48,459 nt of DNA from Brenneria salicis ATCC 15712 = DSM 30166 (GCF_003315515.1 NZ_QNRY01000031.1:1-48459); one strand, 5' to 3'. Positions 30,377 to 42,437 are shown, numbered from the stretch's first letter. Program-made: numbers and translations. Notes: generated by a model from the sequence alone, not told the origin.

Positions 30377-31432
30377 TCATCGGATGATGGTCCGGGAATA
30401 ATGCAAAGCCGACTTCAATAATCCTTTCGATTTATTAAAGGCCTTCATCCCGTTTTCACGTCCGCTACGCCTTACCCGCTGTTCTTCCATTGGAAGCTTC
30501 ATCTCTTCCTGACAGTTTAGACTACAACATCCATGATATTTTTCAGCACATGACGGACACTGAATAAACAGCAAATGACAACCTTGGTTACAGCAGTTGG
30601 TGTGACTGTCGCTGGGCGCGCCGCACTGATGACAATGGGCTATCACATCATCAGAAATACGCTCTCCCATACGCTCATCAAAAACAAAGTTTTTACCCAT
30701 AAACTTCAACGGCAACCCTTTTGCTTTCGCCTGACGTGCGTACTCAATAATACCGCCTTCAACATGATAAACATTTTTAAAACCATGATGCAGCATATAG
30801 GCACTCGCCTTCTCGCAACGAATGCCTCCGGTGCAATACATGACGATATTTTTGTCACGCGCTTCATTGAGCATTTCTACCGCCATAGGCAATTGTTCAC
30901 GAAACGTATCGGAGGGAACTTCCAGCGCATTTTCAAAATGCCCGACTTCGTACTCATAGTGATTACGCATATCAACGAATAGCGTGTTCGGGTCCTCCGC
31001 CATTGCGTTGACCTGCTCAGCTTGCAGATACTGGCCCACCTTAGCCGGGTTAAAGGTGGGGTCGTCAATACCATCCGCCACAATGCGATTGCGCACCTTC
31101 ATGCGCAATACCCAGAATGATTTACCATCATCGTCCAGCGCAATATTCAGCCGAATTTGATCAAGAGCAGGATGCATATTGAACAGCGTCGATTTAAATG
31201 CCTCAAACTGATTACTGGGAACACTGATTTGCGCATTGATACCTTCAGACGCAATGTAAACGCGGCCAAAGACCTGTAACTGCTCAAATTGAATATACAG
31301 ACGGTCGCGAAATGCTTGCGGCTCATCAATCGTAAAATATTTATAAAAAGAAACTGTGGTGCGCGGCTCGGTTTCCGCAAGCATACGCGCTTTCAGTTCC
31401 TCATTGGAAACCCGGTTATGTAACACTGGCAT
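30377..31432 (-). CDS. trhO: tRNA uridine(34) hydroxylase TrhO (YceA)
   Basis: TrhO is the rhodanese-domain enzyme that hydroxylates U34 of certain tRNAs in an oxygen-dependent, prephenate-independent way. The 351-residue protein has an N-terminal acylphosphatase-like UPF0176 domain (residues 1-about 95), then a rhodanese domain. Catalytic Cys200 is in [14 protein letters not shown] Cys/His-rich zinc-type C-terminal segment ([28 protein letters not shown]) follows. E. coli keeps the same order next to yceI-yceJ. Confidence 0.95.
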   Translation of the reverse strand: MPVLHNRVSNEELKARMLAETEPRTTVSFYKYFTIDEPQAFRDRLYIQFEQLQVFGRVYIASEGINAQISVPSNQFEAFKSTLFNMHPALDQIRLNIALDDDGKSFWVLRMKVRNRIVADGIDDPTFNPAKVGQYLQAEQVNAMAEDPNTLFVDMRNHYEYEVGHFENALEVPSDTFREQLPMAVEMLNEARDKNIVMYCTGGIRCEKASAYMLHHGFKNVYHVEGGIIEYARQAKAKGLPLKFMGKNFVFDERMGERISDDVIAHCHQCGAPSDSHTNCCNQGCHLLFIQCPSCAEKYHGCCSLNCQEEMKLPMEEQRVRRSGRENGMKAFNKSKGLLKSALHYSRTIIR

Positions 31433-31660
31433 GGTGTACTTTTCCTGTCTGCATTGAGGTAAATGAGTGCTTTTAGCCGCCTGGATTCTCTCTGGCGGAC
31501 AAAAGCGCCCGCATCATACCTGATCACGTGACGGCTGTCAGTGTGTGCAATTGTAGAGAGAGTATGAAATAGTTATCGCATTATACGCAGGACGCCATAC
31601 TGTTAATCTGGAGTGTGTTCTCCAAATCTAATGAGTAAATCACAATCTAAGGTCGTCACT

Positions 31661-32755
31661 ATGAGTCAGCTATTCTCTCCCGTTTCGCTTGGTAAACTCA
31701 CGCTACCGAACCGAATCATCATTGCGCCAATGTGCCAATACTCAGCGGATGAAGGCAAAGCAACCGCGTGGCATACCATGCACCTGGGAAACCTTTCGCA
31801 TTCCGGCGCGGGGCTACTCATCATAGAAGCAACGTCGGTCGCACCGGAAGGCCGCATCTCGCCCAAAGATCTGGGATTATGGGATGACGTGACTGAACAG
31901 GCGCTCGCGCCAGTGATCCAGGCAGTAAAGCGCTACTCTGACATGCCATTGGGCATACAACTGGCGCATGCTGGCCGCAAAGCGTCAACGGACGTTCCGT
32001 GGGGCAATCGCGCATTTCTGCGCGCAGGGCAAGGCGGCTGGCAGACGGTGGCGCCCTCCGCCATCCCCTACAATGAAACTGACGATGCGCCGCTCGCAAT
32101 GTCGCAGCAGCAGATTCGTGAATTGATCACTGCTTTTGTTGAATCGGCCAGGCGCGCGGATCGTCTCGGTTTTGATTTGATAGAACTTCACGCTGCTCAT
32201 GGATATTTACTACATCAGTTCCTGTCTCCATTGGCCAATCAGCGCACGGACGAATACGGCGGCTTATTGCAGAACCGTCAGCGTTTGCTGCTGGAAGTTT
32301 ACCGGGCGGTTCGTGACGTCTTCCCTGCTCATAAAGCGGTGGGTGTGCGAATCTCAGCAACAGACGGCGTCGACGGTGGCTGGGATTTAGCGCAATCCCT
32401 TGAACTCAGTAAAGCGTTGCATGAATTAGGATGCGATTTTATTCATGTCTCCAGCGGCGGAATGTCTGCAAAACAGGAGATTCACCCGGCGCCAAACTAT
32501 CAGGTGCCTTACGCCCAGCGAATCAAACAGGAAGTCGGCATTACTACGATTGCCGTCGGATTGATCACCGAACCTGAACAGGCTGAAGCCATTGTCGCAA
32601 CGGGCGAGGCCGATGCTGTAGGGTTGGCTCGCGCCATACTGTTCAACCCGCGCTGGCCGTGGCACGCGGCAGTCAGGCTAGGTGCTCAAGTCAGTGCGCC
32701 GCCGCAATACTGGCGTAGTGAACCTCGTTATGCCAAAAATATATTTAAGCAGTGA
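31661..32755 (+). CDS. Old Yellow Enzyme family NADH:flavin oxidoreductase (XenA/YqjM-like)
   Basis: A 364-residue FMN-dependent ene-reductase that reduces activated C=C bonds or nitro groups with NAD(P)H. The start is ATG 31661 (MSQLFSPVSLGKLTLPNRI), with AAGG upstream. The N-terminal Cys25 in APMCQYSA is the redox-modulating Cys of the XenA/YqjM (thermophilic-like OYE) branch. Family blocks are QLAHAGRKAS, HAAHGYLLHQFLSPLANQRTDEYGG and AVGLITEPEQAE. E. coli lacks a gene here between trhO and lpxL, so it is an accessory insertion. The physiological substrate is unknown; a detoxification role is inferred. Confidence 0.9.
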   Translation: MSQLFSPVSLGKLTLPNRIIIAPMCQYSADEGKATAWHTMHLGNLSHSGAGLLIIEATSVAPEGRISPKDLGLWDDVTEQALAPVIQAVKRYSDMPLGIQLAHAGRKASTDVPWGNRAFLRAGQGGWQTVAPSAIPYNETDDAPLAMSQQQIRELITAFVESARRADRLGFDLIELHAAHGYLLHQFLSPLANQRTDEYGGLLQNRQRLLLEVYRAVRDVFPAHKAVGVRISATDGVDGGWDLAQSLELSKALHELGCDFIHVSSGGMSAKQEIHPAPNYQVPYAQRIKQEVGITTIAVGLITEPEQAEAIVATGEADAVGLARAILFNPRWPWHAAVRLGAQVSAPPQYWRSEPRYAKNIFKQ

Positions 32756-32814
32756 TGCATGATCGGCAATCCTGATGGGTTGCCGGTTCTATCCTTCCGT
32801 AACACCACCAAAGG

Positions 32815-33060
32815 TTAAAAAACCGCATCAGGAGATGATATCATTACGTTTGCTCCATTTTTTGTATAAAAATCAGGCTGAAACACGTTGCCAATTTGTT
32901 TTCTTATGAAACTGCCGCAATACTTTACCCTGCTGGGTAAAACTTTATAGCCAACAGATTTCAAGGCGCCGAAATCGGCTGCTCGTTCCCTTGTCTCATA
33001 CTCAACGGTGTGACGGGATGAAAAGGTAGCCCAGACCTGAAAGATGGCGGATATATTCAT
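32815..33060 (-). CDS. Possible small protein between the OYE gene and lpxL
   Basis: A frame of 81 residues from ATG 33060 ([31 protein letters not shown]...) runs to a stop at 32815, in a 357-base gap with no other gene. The amino-acid composition looks protein-like, with an amphipathic [23 protein letters not shown] segment. But the ribosome site is weak, the codon use is not strongly biased, and I recognise no family. A start at 33114 (99 residues) would overlap the lpxL start. Treat as possible rather than real. Confidence 0.35.
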   Translation of the reverse strand: MNISAIFQVWATFSSRHTVEYETRERAADFGALKSVGYKVLPSRVKYCGSFIRKQIGNVFQPDFYTKNGANVMISSPDAVF

Positions 33061-33112
33061 TCTTTTTAACGGTATGTGTGCTGATACGCACCAAAATGTT
33101 GATACTAAGGCC

Positions 33113-34033
33113 ATGACACAAATCCCTTATTTTAATCGTTCACTGTTGCACCCGCGTTACTGGGTAACCTGGCTGGGTATCGGCATGCTTTATCTCGTCG
33201 TGCTATTGCCTTATCCCTTGCTGTATTGGTTAGGCACCCGACTGGGGCGGCTATCCATGCGTTTGCTGCCACGGCGTGTTGAAATTACCACCCGGAATAT
33301 TGAACTTTGCTTCCCCGACATGCCACTGGCGGAACGCCATGAGTTGGTCAAAAAGAATTTCGAGGCCGTCGGGATGGGCCTGCTTGAAACCGGTATGGCC
33401 TGGTTCTGGCCAGACTGGCGTATTGAACGTTGGTTCAGCATCAAGGGTTTTGAGCATATGCAGCCGCTGCGGGAACAAAATCGCGGCATTCTGCTGATCG
33501 GTCTGCATTTTCTGACGCTGGAACTGGGCGCGCGTATCTTCGGCATGAAAAACGCGGGTATCGGTGTCTATCGCCCCAACGATAATAAATTGATTGATTG
33601 GCTCCAAACCTGGGGCCGACTGCGGTCGAATAAAACCATGCTGGATCGTAAAGATCTGAAAGGGATGATTCGGGCGCTGAAACAAGGGGAAATCATCTGG
33701 TACGCGCCGGATCATGACTATGGCCCGCGCAGCAGCGTATTCGTTCCCCTGTTTGCGGTGGATAAAGCGGCGACCACAGTAGGAAGCTATATGCTGGCCA
33801 AAGCAGCGCGTCCGGCTATTGTGCCTTTTGTTCCCCGGCGTTTACCGAATGGGCGCGGATACGAATTACTGATCCAACCAGCGGAATTGGATATTCCGGT
33901 GGAAAACGAAACCGTGGCCGCAGCATGGATGAACAAAATCGTTGAACAAAATATTATGCTGGCGCCCGACCAATACATGTGGTTGCACCGTCGTTTTAAA
34001 ACGCGTCCGACAGGTGAGCCCTCACTCTATTAA
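33113..34033 (+). CDS. lpxL: Kdo2-lipid IVA lauroyltransferase
   Basis: LpxL (HtrB) transfers laurate to Kdo2-lipid IVA in lipid A synthesis at the inner membrane. The 306-residue protein (ATG 33113, same length as E. coli) has an N-terminal membrane segment (residues about 17-39). The HX4E catalytic motif has His132 and Glu137 in [25 protein letters not shown] and [16 protein letters not shown] are family blocks. Earlier in-frame Met codons lack family similarity. It precedes mdtG, as in E. coli. Confidence 0.97.
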   Translation: MTQIPYFNRSLLHPRYWVTWLGIGMLYLVVLLPYPLLYWLGTRLGRLSMRLLPRRVEITTRNIELCFPDMPLAERHELVKKNFEAVGMGLLETGMAWFWPDWRIERWFSIKGFEHMQPLREQNRGILLIGLHFLTLELGARIFGMKNAGIGVYRPNDNKLIDWLQTWGRLRSNKTMLDRKDLKGMIRALKQGEIIWYAPDHDYGPRSSVFVPLFAVDKAATTVGSYMLAKAARPAIVPFVPRRLPNGRGYELLIQPAELDIPVENETVAAAWMNKIVEQNIMLAPDQYMWLHRRFKTRPTGEPSLY

Positions 34034-34045
34034 TCGTCCCGCCAT

Positions 34046-34070
34046 CCCTCCACGACAACGGCGTGGAGGG
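34046..34070 (+). terminator. Hairpin after lpxL
   Basis: CCCTCCACG and CGTGGAGGG arms form a nine-pair hairpin 13 bases past the lpxL stop. It lacks a following T-run, so termination may be partial. Confidence 0.4.
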
Positions 34071-34245
34071 TGCTGCACCTGAGCGTCATCTGCCTGAAAA
34101 ATTAAAGCATTTTTGCTAAACTGGTACGATCGCCTTGCCGATATCCGGTAAGCGGTTCATACTAAATCCATTGCCTGCTATGTAAATATTTTCGCTTTGC
34201 CGCTCGCCCTTCATCCAAAAATAGCAATAACATGCCCGGAAAATT

Positions 34246-35472
34246 ATGACGCCAGAAACGGAACCGATTGATTGGAAGCGTAACCTTTATGTCACTTGGC
34301 TGGGTTGCTTTTTTACCGGTGTTGCATTCAGCCTTGTCATGCCATTCCTCCCCCTCTATGTCGAACAACTCGGTATCACGGGCCATAGTGCGCTAAACAT
34401 ATGGTCGGGGCTTGTTTTCAGTATCACATTTCTCTTTTCCGCTATCGCCGCGCCCTTCTGGGGACGGCTTGCCGATCGCAAAGGCCGCAAACTGATGCTG
34501 CTACGTTCAGCGCTGGGGATGTGTATCGTCATGATCCTGATGGGATTAGCCCAAAACATCTGGCAGTTTCTGTTCTTGCGGGCAGTGCTTGGCATTTTGG
34601 GTGGTTTTGTTCCCAATGCAAATGCCTTGATCGCCACGCAGGTGCCGCGCAATAAGAGTGGATGGGCATTGGGAACGCTATCGACCGGCGCGGTGAGCGG
34701 CGCATTAATCGGCCCGCTGATCGGCGGCTATCTGGCGGACACCTACGGGTTACGTCCCGTTTTTTTCATCACCGCCAGCGTACTGTTTATCTGTTTTCTG
34801 ATTACGTGGTTATTCGTGCAGGAACGTTTTACCGCAGTACGTAAAAAAGACATGCTCAGCGGGCGTCAGGTGATGACGTCCCTGAAGAATCCCAGACTGA
34901 TTTTAAGCCTATTCATCACGACGCTGATTATCCAGGTCGCGACGGGTTCGGTCGCGCCCATTCTCACGCTGTTTGTTCGCGATCTGGCTGGCACCACGCA
35001 GAATCTGGCTTTTATCAGCGGCATGATCGCCGCGATCCCCGGCGTGTCAGCGCTGCTCAGCGCCCCCAGACTCGGCAGATTGGGTGATAAAATAGGCCCG
35101 GAACGTATTCTCATCGCCATGCTGATTCTGTCTGTTCTGCTGCTTATTCCCATGGCATTTGTTCAAACGCCCTGGCAACTGGGCATACTGCGGTTTTTAT
35201 TGGGCGCAGCAGACGGCGCATTGCTGCCGGCGGTGCAAACGCTGTTGATTTATCACTCTTCTCATCAGGTTGCCGGACGAATATTCAGCTATAACCAGTC
35301 ATTTCGCGACGTAGGTAATGTCACCGGGCCGATCATCGGCTCGGTCATTTCAGCTAATTATGGCTTCCGTGCGGTATTTATCGTGACGGCGCTAATCGTT
35401 TTCATTAATGTCATCTACTCCTGGCGCAGCCTGCAACGCCGCACATCCAGAGTTGAATTGCCGGGAGAATAA
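34246..35472 (+). CDS. mdtG: Multidrug efflux MFS transporter MdtG
   Basis: A 408-residue, 12-helix major-facilitator (DHA1) drug:proton antiporter of the inner membrane, the same length as E. coli MdtG (fosfomycin and deoxycholate resistance). Motif A-type [37 protein letters not shown], and [20 protein letters not shown] are visible. ATG 34246 starts [13 protein letters not shown]. In E. coli it is under MarA/SoxS control; I did not identify a marbox with confidence in the 212-base gap upstream. Confidence 0.95.
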   Translation: MTPETEPIDWKRNLYVTWLGCFFTGVAFSLVMPFLPLYVEQLGITGHSALNIWSGLVFSITFLFSAIAAPFWGRLADRKGRKLMLLRSALGMCIVMILMGLAQNIWQFLFLRAVLGILGGFVPNANALIATQVPRNKSGWALGTLSTGAVSGALIGPLIGGYLADTYGLRPVFFITASVLFICFLITWLFVQERFTAVRKKDMLSGRQVMTSLKNPRLILSLFITTLIIQVATGSVAPILTLFVRDLAGTTQNLAFISGMIAAIPGVSALLSAPRLGRLGDKIGPERILIAMLILSVLLLIPMAFVQTPWQLGILRFLLGAADGALLPAVQTLLIYHSSHQVAGRIFSYNQSFRDVGNVTGPIIGSVISANYGFRAVFIVTALIVFINVIYSWRSLQRRTSRVELPGE

Positions 35473-35484
35473 AAAAGACAAGTA

Positions 35485-35518
35485 AAAAAAAGCAACAGCC
35501 AAAGCCGTTGCTTTTTAT
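35485..35518. terminator. Bidirectional terminator between mdtG and opgH
   Basis: AAAAAGCAAC and GTTGCTTTTT form a ten-pair stem flanked by A- and T-runs, between the convergent genes mdtG (plus) and opgH (minus). Confidence 0.92.
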
Positions 35519-35536
35519 CTATCGTTTGAGGAAATA

Positions 35537-38086
35537 TCAGGCTTTGATCAAAGGAGCCGAGAGTTTCCGATAATCGTCAGACCATGCCGCATACTCTTCA
35601 GGCTGCTGCCATACATGGTAATGCAGACGGGAAATCATCACCGGATCGCTGAGCAGCGCCAAACGCTGCTTGTTATCGACGTCTTCGGGTTTGCGACTCA
35701 GCGCATCACGAACACGCTGCTCACGCACCTCATCAATCGCCTGACTAAAACGATGACGCGCGGTTGCCATCGCGCTGGCAAGCGCATTGATGGAAGGATC
35801 AAACACCGCCTGCATGAAACCGTTTTCCAGTTTACGTTGGCGATTCAACTGGCAATATCTATCCGTTGCGACAAGCTCACGCGGCGGTTCGTATTCTTCC
35901 GGGATCAGCAATAATTTGGCACGTTTACAAACAAGCCCCAACGAGGCACGGCTAGAGTAAACCGAGACAAACGGCGACAGGATCAATGAGAATACGATCG
36001 GCGCAAGCCACCACAGGAAACGCAGATCCAGCCACGCCATACCGATAGCCCAAACCAGCCCCAACGCCAACTGGGAGCCGTGACGGACAAAGGCCTCTCC
36101 CCAGGGGGTGGCGTCGTCATCACGTTGCGGCGATTTCCATTGGACAGACCAGCCAAGGAACGCGCTAACCACAAAAACGGTATGGAACAGCATTCTGACT
36201 GGCGCCAGAAGCACCGAAAACAGCATTTCCATCAACAACGAAACGAATAAACGGAACACGCCGCCATAAGCTTTCGCGCCTTTCGCGCAAATCAAAATCA
36301 CACTTAACAATTTTGGCAGAAACAACAGCACCAGCGTTGTTGAGAATAGTGCGATGGCGAGTTCCGGTCTCCATTGCGGCCAGACGGGAAATAGCTGTCT
36401 TGGTTGCAGGAAGTATTGCGGTTCCATCAAGGTATGCACCACCTGCAAAGCCGTCGATAACATCAGGAACATGAACCATAACGGCGCTGACAGATAAGAC
36501 ATCACCCCGGTGAGGAATACGGCACGGTGTACCGGATGCATCCCTTTGACCAGAAAAAGACGGAAGTTCATGAGGTTACCATGACACCAACGGCGGTCGC
36601 GCTTCAATTCGTCCAGCAGATTCGGCGGCAACTCTTCATAGCTTCCCGGCAGATCATACGCAATCCAGACTCCCCACCCCGCACGACGCATCAGCGCCGC
36701 TTCAACGAAGTCGTGTGAAAGGATAGCGCCGGCAAATGAACCTTCGCCTGGCAACGGGGCCAGCGCACAATGTTCAATAAACGGCTTCACCCGGATGATG
36801 GCGTTATGTCCCCAATAATGGGATTCACCCAATTGCCAGAAATGCAGTCCGGCGGTGAACAGCGGCCCGTAAACACGGGTGGCGAACTGCTGGCAACGCG
36901 CATAGAGAGTATCCATGCCTGACGCTTTCGGCGAAGACTGTATAATCCCTGCGTTCGGGTTTGCTTCCATCAGTCGGACGAGTGATGTCAGACATTCGCC
37001 GCTCATGACACTATCGGCGTCGAGGATTACCATGTAGCTGTATTGATTGCCCCAACGACGGCAGAAGTCATCAATGTTGCCACTCTTACGTTTCACACGG
37101 CGACGGCGGCGGCGGTAAAAAATACGCCCCGCGCCGCCGACATCGCAGCAAAGCTCCATCCAGGCTTTTTGTTCCGCAATACACGTATCCGGGTCGTCGC
37201 TGTCGCTCAGCACATAGATATCGAAGTGCTCAAGCATGCCGGTCGCTTCCACGGATTCATATGTAGCTCGCAACCCCGCGAACACGCGCTCTACATCCTC
37301 ATTGCAGATAGGCATGATCAAGGCGGTGCGATGATCCGGGTTGAGTGGTTCATCCCCCACCGTGGTCGATGAAATGCTGTATTTGTCGCGTCCGATTAAC
37401 AGTTGCAAAAAGCCCATCAGTGCCGTCCAGAACCCGGCGGAAACCCAACAGAACAATACAGCGAACAGAACCAGAATGCCGCTTTGCAGAACATAGGGAA
37501 GGATCTGCATCAGTGAACGCGTCAAAGGCTGCCCGGCCATTTCGAACGGGTCAATCAGCGCCCAACCCTGATAAGGCAGAATAGTCTTCATGTACCACGT
37601 GGCAATCGCCGTCTGGAAAAGCGTCAGGATCAACAGGACATAGCGGCGCATCGTACCGACCATACGCCAGCGATTTTCAGCAATTCGTTCTTCCGGACTG
37701 GAATGACGACGAGGCGGTGCTGAGCGCCCCAGCAGACTTTCCCACCATCGCACTAACGGATTAGTTCGCCAGATATCAGGAAACATGGAAGAGCGGGTAA
37801 TTGTCGGCATGGCCTTCAATGCTGTCCGCCCTTCCCTGTCTTTACCCAGTTGCTTACCGCCGTTTAATCCATCCGGCCAGGCCATTTCCAGCCGGGTCTT
37901 AACCGATTTCAGCGCCGCATCATCTTCTGAATGAATATTAACCTGTTTGCCTTCGGACAAAACCTGATGCAATACAGACTGTTCGTTCTTATCTGATGGC
38001 GCGAGCTTTTCATGCAGAACCCCTGTCTGCTCGGCAGACAGGGGCAATTTTTCAATATAACCGAGATGAGAAGTTGACTTATTCAT
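35537..38086 (-). CDS. opgH: Osmoregulated periplasmic glucan glucosyltransferase OpgH
   Basis: OpgH (MdoH) is the inner-membrane GT2 glucosyltransferase that polymerises UDP-glucose into the beta-1,2 backbone of osmoregulated periplasmic glucans. The 849-residue protein has an N-terminal cytosolic region, two membrane helices (about 145-215), then a GT-A catalytic loop. The DXD-type aspartates are in [10 protein letters not shown] and [11 protein letters not shown], and the acceptor Asp is in SHDFVEAA; a QxxRW-like motif is in DRRWCHGNL. Multiple C-terminal membrane helices follow. Its start overlaps opgG by 8 bases. In E. coli OpgH also links UDP-glucose levels to FtsZ. Confidence 0.97.
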   Translation of the reverse strand: MNKSTSHLGYIEKLPLSAEQTGVLHEKLAPSDKNEQSVLHQVLSEGKQVNIHSEDDAALKSVKTRLEMAWPDGLNGGKQLGKDREGRTALKAMPTITRSSMFPDIWRTNPLVRWWESLLGRSAPPRRHSSPEERIAENRWRMVGTMRRYVLLILTLFQTAIATWYMKTILPYQGWALIDPFEMAGQPLTRSLMQILPYVLQSGILVLFAVLFCWVSAGFWTALMGFLQLLIGRDKYSISSTTVGDEPLNPDHRTALIMPICNEDVERVFAGLRATYESVEATGMLEHFDIYVLSDSDDPDTCIAEQKAWMELCCDVGGAGRIFYRRRRRRVKRKSGNIDDFCRRWGNQYSYMVILDADSVMSGECLTSLVRLMEANPNAGIIQSSPKASGMDTLYARCQQFATRVYGPLFTAGLHFWQLGESHYWGHNAIIRVKPFIEHCALAPLPGEGSFAGAILSHDFVEAALMRRAGWGVWIAYDLPGSYEELPPNLLDELKRDRRWCHGNLMNFRLFLVKGMHPVHRAVFLTGVMSYLSAPLWFMFLMLSTALQVVHTLMEPQYFLQPRQLFPVWPQWRPELAIALFSTTLVLLFLPKLLSVILICAKGAKAYGGVFRLFVSLLMEMLFSVLLAPVRMLFHTVFVVSAFLGWSVQWKSPQRDDDATPWGEAFVRHGSQLALGLVWAIGMAWLDLRFLWWLAPIVFSLILSPFVSVYSSRASLGLVCKRAKLLLIPEEYEPPRELVATDRYCQLNRQRKLENGFMQAVFDPSINALASAMATARHRFSQAIDEVREQRVRDALSRKPEDVDNKQRLALLSDPVMISRLHYHVWQQPEEYAAWSDDYRKLSAPLIKA

Positions 38087-39647
38087 TAGCAGGTAGCTGA
38101 TAGCTCCAGGTTTCAGTCAATGTCGTTTCACCATTAACCAGCGCCGCCCTCATTTCTGTTGGCTGCTTATTGTCTTTCACGCGTAGACGCAATGTCAGAC
38201 GCCACCCCTTAGTCACCGGGTTATAACGAACGCTGTTCTCAACAATTTCACCATTGTCGCCGATGCTGACCTGAGAAGTGACAGGCGTCGTCTCATCCAT
38301 CTCCTTCATCTGCGGACCGACAAAATCCACCAGGAAAGCGATGGAACCATCGGGTTGACGGATCAGATTCGACTGCTTCACATCCCCGGTAGAGCGACGG
38401 GTTTGCTGAACATAGGCGATTTCCGGCGAGTGCAACTGGTCTTCATTAAGGGTGAAATGCAGGCGATAACGCATTTCCAGCGGTTTACCGGTTTCAGGCA
38501 ACACATCCGGCGTCCAGAACGCAACGATATTATCGTTGGTTTCATCAGCCGTCGGAATCTCTACCAGTTCGACTTTACCTTTGCCCCATTCGCCTCTCGG
38601 CTCGATCCATCCGCTTGGGCGCAAATCATAACGATCATCCAGATCTTCGTAAGCGGAGAAATCACGGCCACGTTGCAGCAGACCGAACCCTTTAGGATTT
38701 TCCACCGCATAGGTGCTAACAGACAAGTGTCTGGGGTTGTTCAACGGACGCCAAATCCATTCGCCATTACCGGCATGGATCGACAGGCCATTAGAGTCAT
38801 GCAGCGCCGGACGATAGTTGAGCGTAGGGGAAGGCTGATTCGGCCCAAACAGGAACATACTGGTCAGCGGAGCCACACCCAGCTTGCCGACATTGTCACG
38901 CAAGAAGACTTTGGACTGGACATCGACCACACTATCGCTTCCCGGATAGACAATGAAGCGGTATGCGCCCGTCGCACGCGGCGAATCCAGTAGAGCGAAA
39001 ATCACCAGATGTTTGTCATTCGGTTTCGGACGCTCAATCCAGAACTCACGGAAGCGAGGAAACTCCTCACCGGAAGGCAACGCCGTATCGATAGCCAGAC
39101 CACGCGCGGACAACCCATAAATCTGGCCTTTCCCGACCACCCGAAAATAGCTCGCGCCCAGCATACTGACGATTTCATCGTCCTTATCCGCTTTGTTGAT
39201 GGGATAAAGAATTTTGAAGCCAGCGAAGCCAAGGTTCTTCACCGTTTCAGGATCATGTTTGACAGAGCCGAAATTAAAATAATCTGTTGAATATTTAATC
39301 TCCTTGACTGTCGTCGCCGTCACCTCATTAATTTTGACCGGCGTATCGAAATACATACCCTGATGGTAGAACTGAAGTTTGAATGGCGTCTGTAACGTGT
39401 TCCAGTATGATTTTTCGTTGTTGAAAAGAATCTGCTGATAATCCGCAAATTTCATATCCCGAAATTGCGCCGGAAGATTACTTTTCGGCGCTTCAAAACT
39501 CTTAGCCGCCAGCTTTTCTGCCTCTTTTGCAACATCGTCAATAGAAAATGCCCAAGCCGGTGTTGCGCTTAAAGACAACATAACCATCGCTGAAAGCCAG
39601 CGAAGGCTGACAACCCGCTGTTTAACTCCAGATTTATTAACCAGCAC
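38079..39647 (-). CDS. opgG: Periplasmic glucan biosynthesis protein OpgG
   Basis: OpgG (MdoG) is the periplasmic partner needed for glucan backbone branching and release. The 522-residue precursor has a signal peptide ending PAWA, before [14 protein letters not shown]. The rest is the MdoG beta-sandwich plus Ig-like domain, with [39 protein letters not shown] and [21 protein letters not shown]. The start drawn is GTG 39647, only two bases after GGGGGAG; the true start may be a few codons on, as E. coli begins nearer RWLSAAVML. It is coupled to opgH. Confidence 0.96.
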   Translation of the reverse strand: MLVNKSGVKQRVVSLRWLSAMVMLSLSATPAWAFSIDDVAKEAEKLAAKSFEAPKSNLPAQFRDMKFADYQQILFNNEKSYWNTLQTPFKLQFYHQGMYFDTPVKINEVTATTVKEIKYSTDYFNFGSVKHDPETVKNLGFAGFKILYPINKADKDDEIVSMLGASYFRVVGKGQIYGLSARGLAIDTALPSGEEFPRFREFWIERPKPNDKHLVIFALLDSPRATGAYRFIVYPGSDSVVDVQSKVFLRDNVGKLGVAPLTSMFLFGPNQPSPTLNYRPALHDSNGLSIHAGNGEWIWRPLNNPRHLSVSTYAVENPKGFGLLQRGRDFSAYEDLDDRYDLRPSGWIEPRGEWGKGKVELVEIPTADETNDNIVAFWTPDVLPETGKPLEMRYRLHFTLNEDQLHSPEIAYVQQTRRSTGDVKQSNLIRQPDGSIAFLVDFVGPQMKEMDETTPVTSQVSIGDNGEIVENSVRYNPVTKGWRLTLRLRVKDNKQPTEMRAALVNGETTLTETWSYQLPANE

Positions 39648-40041
39648 AACTCCCCCTATACGTGTGCTTCAATCAACTAAAATCCATATTAAAGGATAAG
39701 TTAGCTTTCCGACAACTTGGTTCATCATAATAGGTCAGCGTTAAAACAACCAGAACACCTAAAAAAGCGCACTTCAGACAGAAAAATAGAAAACGAATAT
39801 TCCCTATTGCCGTCTTCATTAAGAATAACATCTGACAGACAATCCGCTCAAACGCTTGTCATCGCGGATGATACACCGCTTCAGCGGTTCTTCGTCAGTA
39901 TTTGTCAGTAAAATAACGGCGGTCCGAACAATCTGAAAATTCTTTTTTCAGACACCGTATGGGAAAAGTCTTAATCCATATTTAATCCCCGCATGATGAT
40001 TGATTTTGTTGTTCCGCGTTTTTAAAAAATTGGTGGATAAG
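39648..40041. other. opgG upstream region
   Basis: This gap contains the opgGH promoter and leader on the minus strand. It is moderately AT-rich, with no recognisable operator or small gene; overlapping short frames look non-coding. Osmotic control of opgGH in relatives acts here, but no specific site is identified. Confidence 0.5.
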
Positions 40042-40078
40042 AAAAAACCGCCATTGAATGCTTCCATGGCGGTTTGGC
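40042..40078 (-). terminator. Terminator of the chemoreceptor gene
   Basis: On the minus strand AAACCGCCA and TGGCGGTTT form a nine-pair stem around a 13-base loop, followed by TTTCTTATC, 22 bases after the chemoreceptor stop. Confidence 0.88.
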
Positions 40079-40096
40079 AAATTTACGTTAAACGGA

Positions 40097-41767
40097 TTAG
40101 AACGAAGTCCAGTCTGCCGGCTCCCCGATTTTCTTCTCTTTCTCGCCTGTATTCGCCGTACTTTTGGCGGCAAGCAGGACCGATGTTTGTGGTTTTTGAC
40201 CGCTAGCCGGGCCAGTGAAAGCTGAGCCGAGTTTGAAAAGACTGACTGTCTGGGTCAGGTTATGCGCCTGATCCTGCAACGAGAGCGCAGCAGCCGCGGA
40301 CTCTTCGACCAAAGCCGCATTCTGCTGGGTAGTAGTGTCGATCTGTCCGACCGCCAGATTAATTTGATTAATGCCATCACTTTGCTCGCGGCTAGCCTGA
40401 GCTATCTCACTAATGATGTCGTTGACCCCCTGCACATTTGTCACCAGAGAATTCATTGTGACGCCAGTCTCCTCCACCAGCCCCATACCGGCCTGAACCT
40501 TTTGAAAAGAATCATCGATTAGCTCTTTGATTTCTTTGGCTGCTGTCGCGCTGCGTTGCGCCAGCGCTCGGACTTCGCTGGCGACGACCGCAAACCCTCG
40601 GCCCTGCTCACCCGCACGGGCCGCTTCCACAGCGGCATTCAACGCCAGAATATTGGTTTGAAAAGCGATACCGTCAATCACGCCGATAATTTCCGACATC
40701 CGCTGCGAGGAGTCTCTGATGCCGCGCATTTCTTGCGTCACTCTGGACATCATATCGCCGCTTTTTTGCACTGTTTCTGATGTGCTCGCAGCCAGCGAGG
40801 TAGCCTGAACGGTATTATCAGCCGTATTTTTGATGGTGGACGTCAATTGCTCCATTGACGATGCGGTTTCCTCCAGAGAACTCGCCTGCTCCTCCGTTCT
40901 GGCGGAAAGATCCTGATTACCCGCCGCAATCTGTGACGCCGCACTCGAAATGGTTTCAGCGCCATCTCTGACCTGGCTGACAATCTGCCGCAGGCTGATG
41001 TTCATATGATGCAATGCCGTCAACAGCATGCCGGTTTCATCTTTACGGTTGATACGAATTTCTGACGTCAAATCGCCTTGCGCCACATTTTCCGCCACCA
41101 CCAACGCTTCTTTTATAGGATGTGTCACGCTGCGGGTAATCAGAGTGGCGATGATCAAGCCTATAATCACACTGGTGATAATAATGATAGTCAGCAGAAT
41201 TAATGTCTCATGGTAGCTGGCCGCCACGTCTTGTGCGGCGATGCCCATGTTGTCATCCTGCACATCGATAAACTCAGTGACCTTCTCTATATATCTTTGC
41301 TGGCTCATGCGGGTAATATTGAAGTATTCCGCCAATGCCTCGTCGGTGTTTCCAGCCAGGATAAAGGTGGTGAGTTTATTTGTTGAACCAAGAAATTCAC
41401 GCCGTATCTCCGCGATATTCTGCAAAATCACGAGCGACTTCTCATCACTGACCGATTTTTGCAGGTCATTCATCAGTCCGGATATTATGGATGAACTCTC
41501 TTTGGTCAATGCCAATTGCTGATTGATCTCTGTTTGAGATTTGAGCAATAAAAGCAATTGCTGATTGTTGAGAAAACGGTTCAACTCATCAATAAGCTGA
41601 TTACCCTTCTGCGTCAGCTGATAACTTTGAGAAACGATGCTATCCATTTTATTCTGAAAATCAGTCAATTTAGAAATCGTAATACCGCCGACTATCAGCA
41701 GCATCAATAGCAAAAAAGAAAAACCTGCCCCCAGTCGATACCCTATACGCCAGTTGGATAAACTCAT
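40097..41767 (-). CDS. Methyl-accepting chemotaxis protein
   Basis: A 556-residue transmembrane chemoreceptor. Membrane helix 1 is at about 11-32 ([20 protein letters not shown]). A four-helix-bundle periplasmic sensor domain (4HB_MCP, about 35-188) follows, then membrane helix 2 (about 190-213, [21 protein letters not shown]), a HAMP domain, and the cytoplasmic signalling domain with the hairpin tip [35 protein letters not shown]. The tail after a flexible linker ends DWTSF, resembling the NWETF pentapeptide that tethers CheR and CheB. The ligand cannot be told from sequence. No such gene lies next to opgG in E. coli, so it is an accessory receptor. No sigma-28 promoter was confidently seen. 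Confidence 0.95.
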   Translation of the reverse strand: MSLSNWRIGYRLGAGFSFLLLMLLIVGGITISKLTDFQNKMDSIVSQSYQLTQKGNQLIDELNRFLNNQQLLLLLKSQTEINQQLALTKESSSIISGLMNDLQKSVSDEKSLVILQNIAEIRREFLGSTNKLTTFILAGNTDEALAEYFNITRMSQQRYIEKVTEFIDVQDDNMGIAAQDVAASYHETLILLTIIIITSVIIGLIIATLITRSVTHPIKEALVVAENVAQGDLTSEIRINRKDETGMLLTALHHMNISLRQIVSQVRDGAETISSAASQIAAGNQDLSARTEEQASSLEETASSMEQLTSTIKNTADNTVQATSLAASTSETVQKSGDMMSRVTQEMRGIRDSSQRMSEIIGVIDGIAFQTNILALNAAVEAARAGEQGRGFAVVASEVRALAQRSATAAKEIKELIDDSFQKVQAGMGLVEETGVTMNSLVTNVQGVNDIISEIAQASREQSDGINQINLAVGQIDTTTQQNAALVEESAAAALSLQDQAHNLTQTVSLFKLGSAFTGPASGQKPQTSVLLAAKSTANTGEKEKKIGEPADWTSF

Positions 41768-42437
41768 ATCAATCTCCTTTATTCATCCTTATCTATCCGC
41801 ACCAAAACCCGCACACATCATTGATTGCAGAAACCGGATGAGATGCCATTATTGGTCAGTGCCTATATATAATTTCAATGTACTTTTTATATTAAAAACC
41901 CCTGAATACTGGGCTTGGCATGTATTAAATTTGGTGATAAGCATAATTAAACGCCAGGAGACAATATCATTAAATATCGTCGCCAACGGCGAAAAAAAAG
42001 CATTCATCAACTCTAAATAACTGATAAATAGCATAAATACAACTCAAGGCTTAAACAAAGCGCTCAACGCAGATCATAAAAGCCTATCAGTAAAGTTTAG
42101 TGATAAATATTAATTAATCATGCTGGTAAAGAAATAGAGAACCCACCAACTTCTTTATACACCGAGAGGGGTATCGGCACAGAATCGCTATTCTTTATAT
42201 TTATTTATTTTAAAAATTTAACCTACATATCAATTTAATCGATCAATTATAGATAATTTACCTATTTATTAGATAAATGGGGTTATTCGTGGTTGTTGGA
42301 ATAAAAATTTGAATCGGTGAAAATTGAAATAATTTATAAAATTTATTTCTGTGCTATTTATCATAATAACGAACCGACATCATTAATAATGCCGGCCTTG
42401 AAAAAAGTAAAATTATCTTTCTATTATATATTTAATT
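41768..42437. other. AT-rich gap with no supported gene
   Basis: About 670 bases of strongly AT-rich DNA between the chemoreceptor start and the small gene at 42438. It contains the chemoreceptor promoter region on the minus strand. Short open frames have no ribosome site or recognisable family. This gap marks the left edge of the low-GC accessory patch. Confidence 0.6.

Noticed and set aside
41754..42034. Overlapping short frames on both strands upstream of the chemoreceptor
   Set aside because: AT-rich chance frames without ribosome sites or recognisable motifs.
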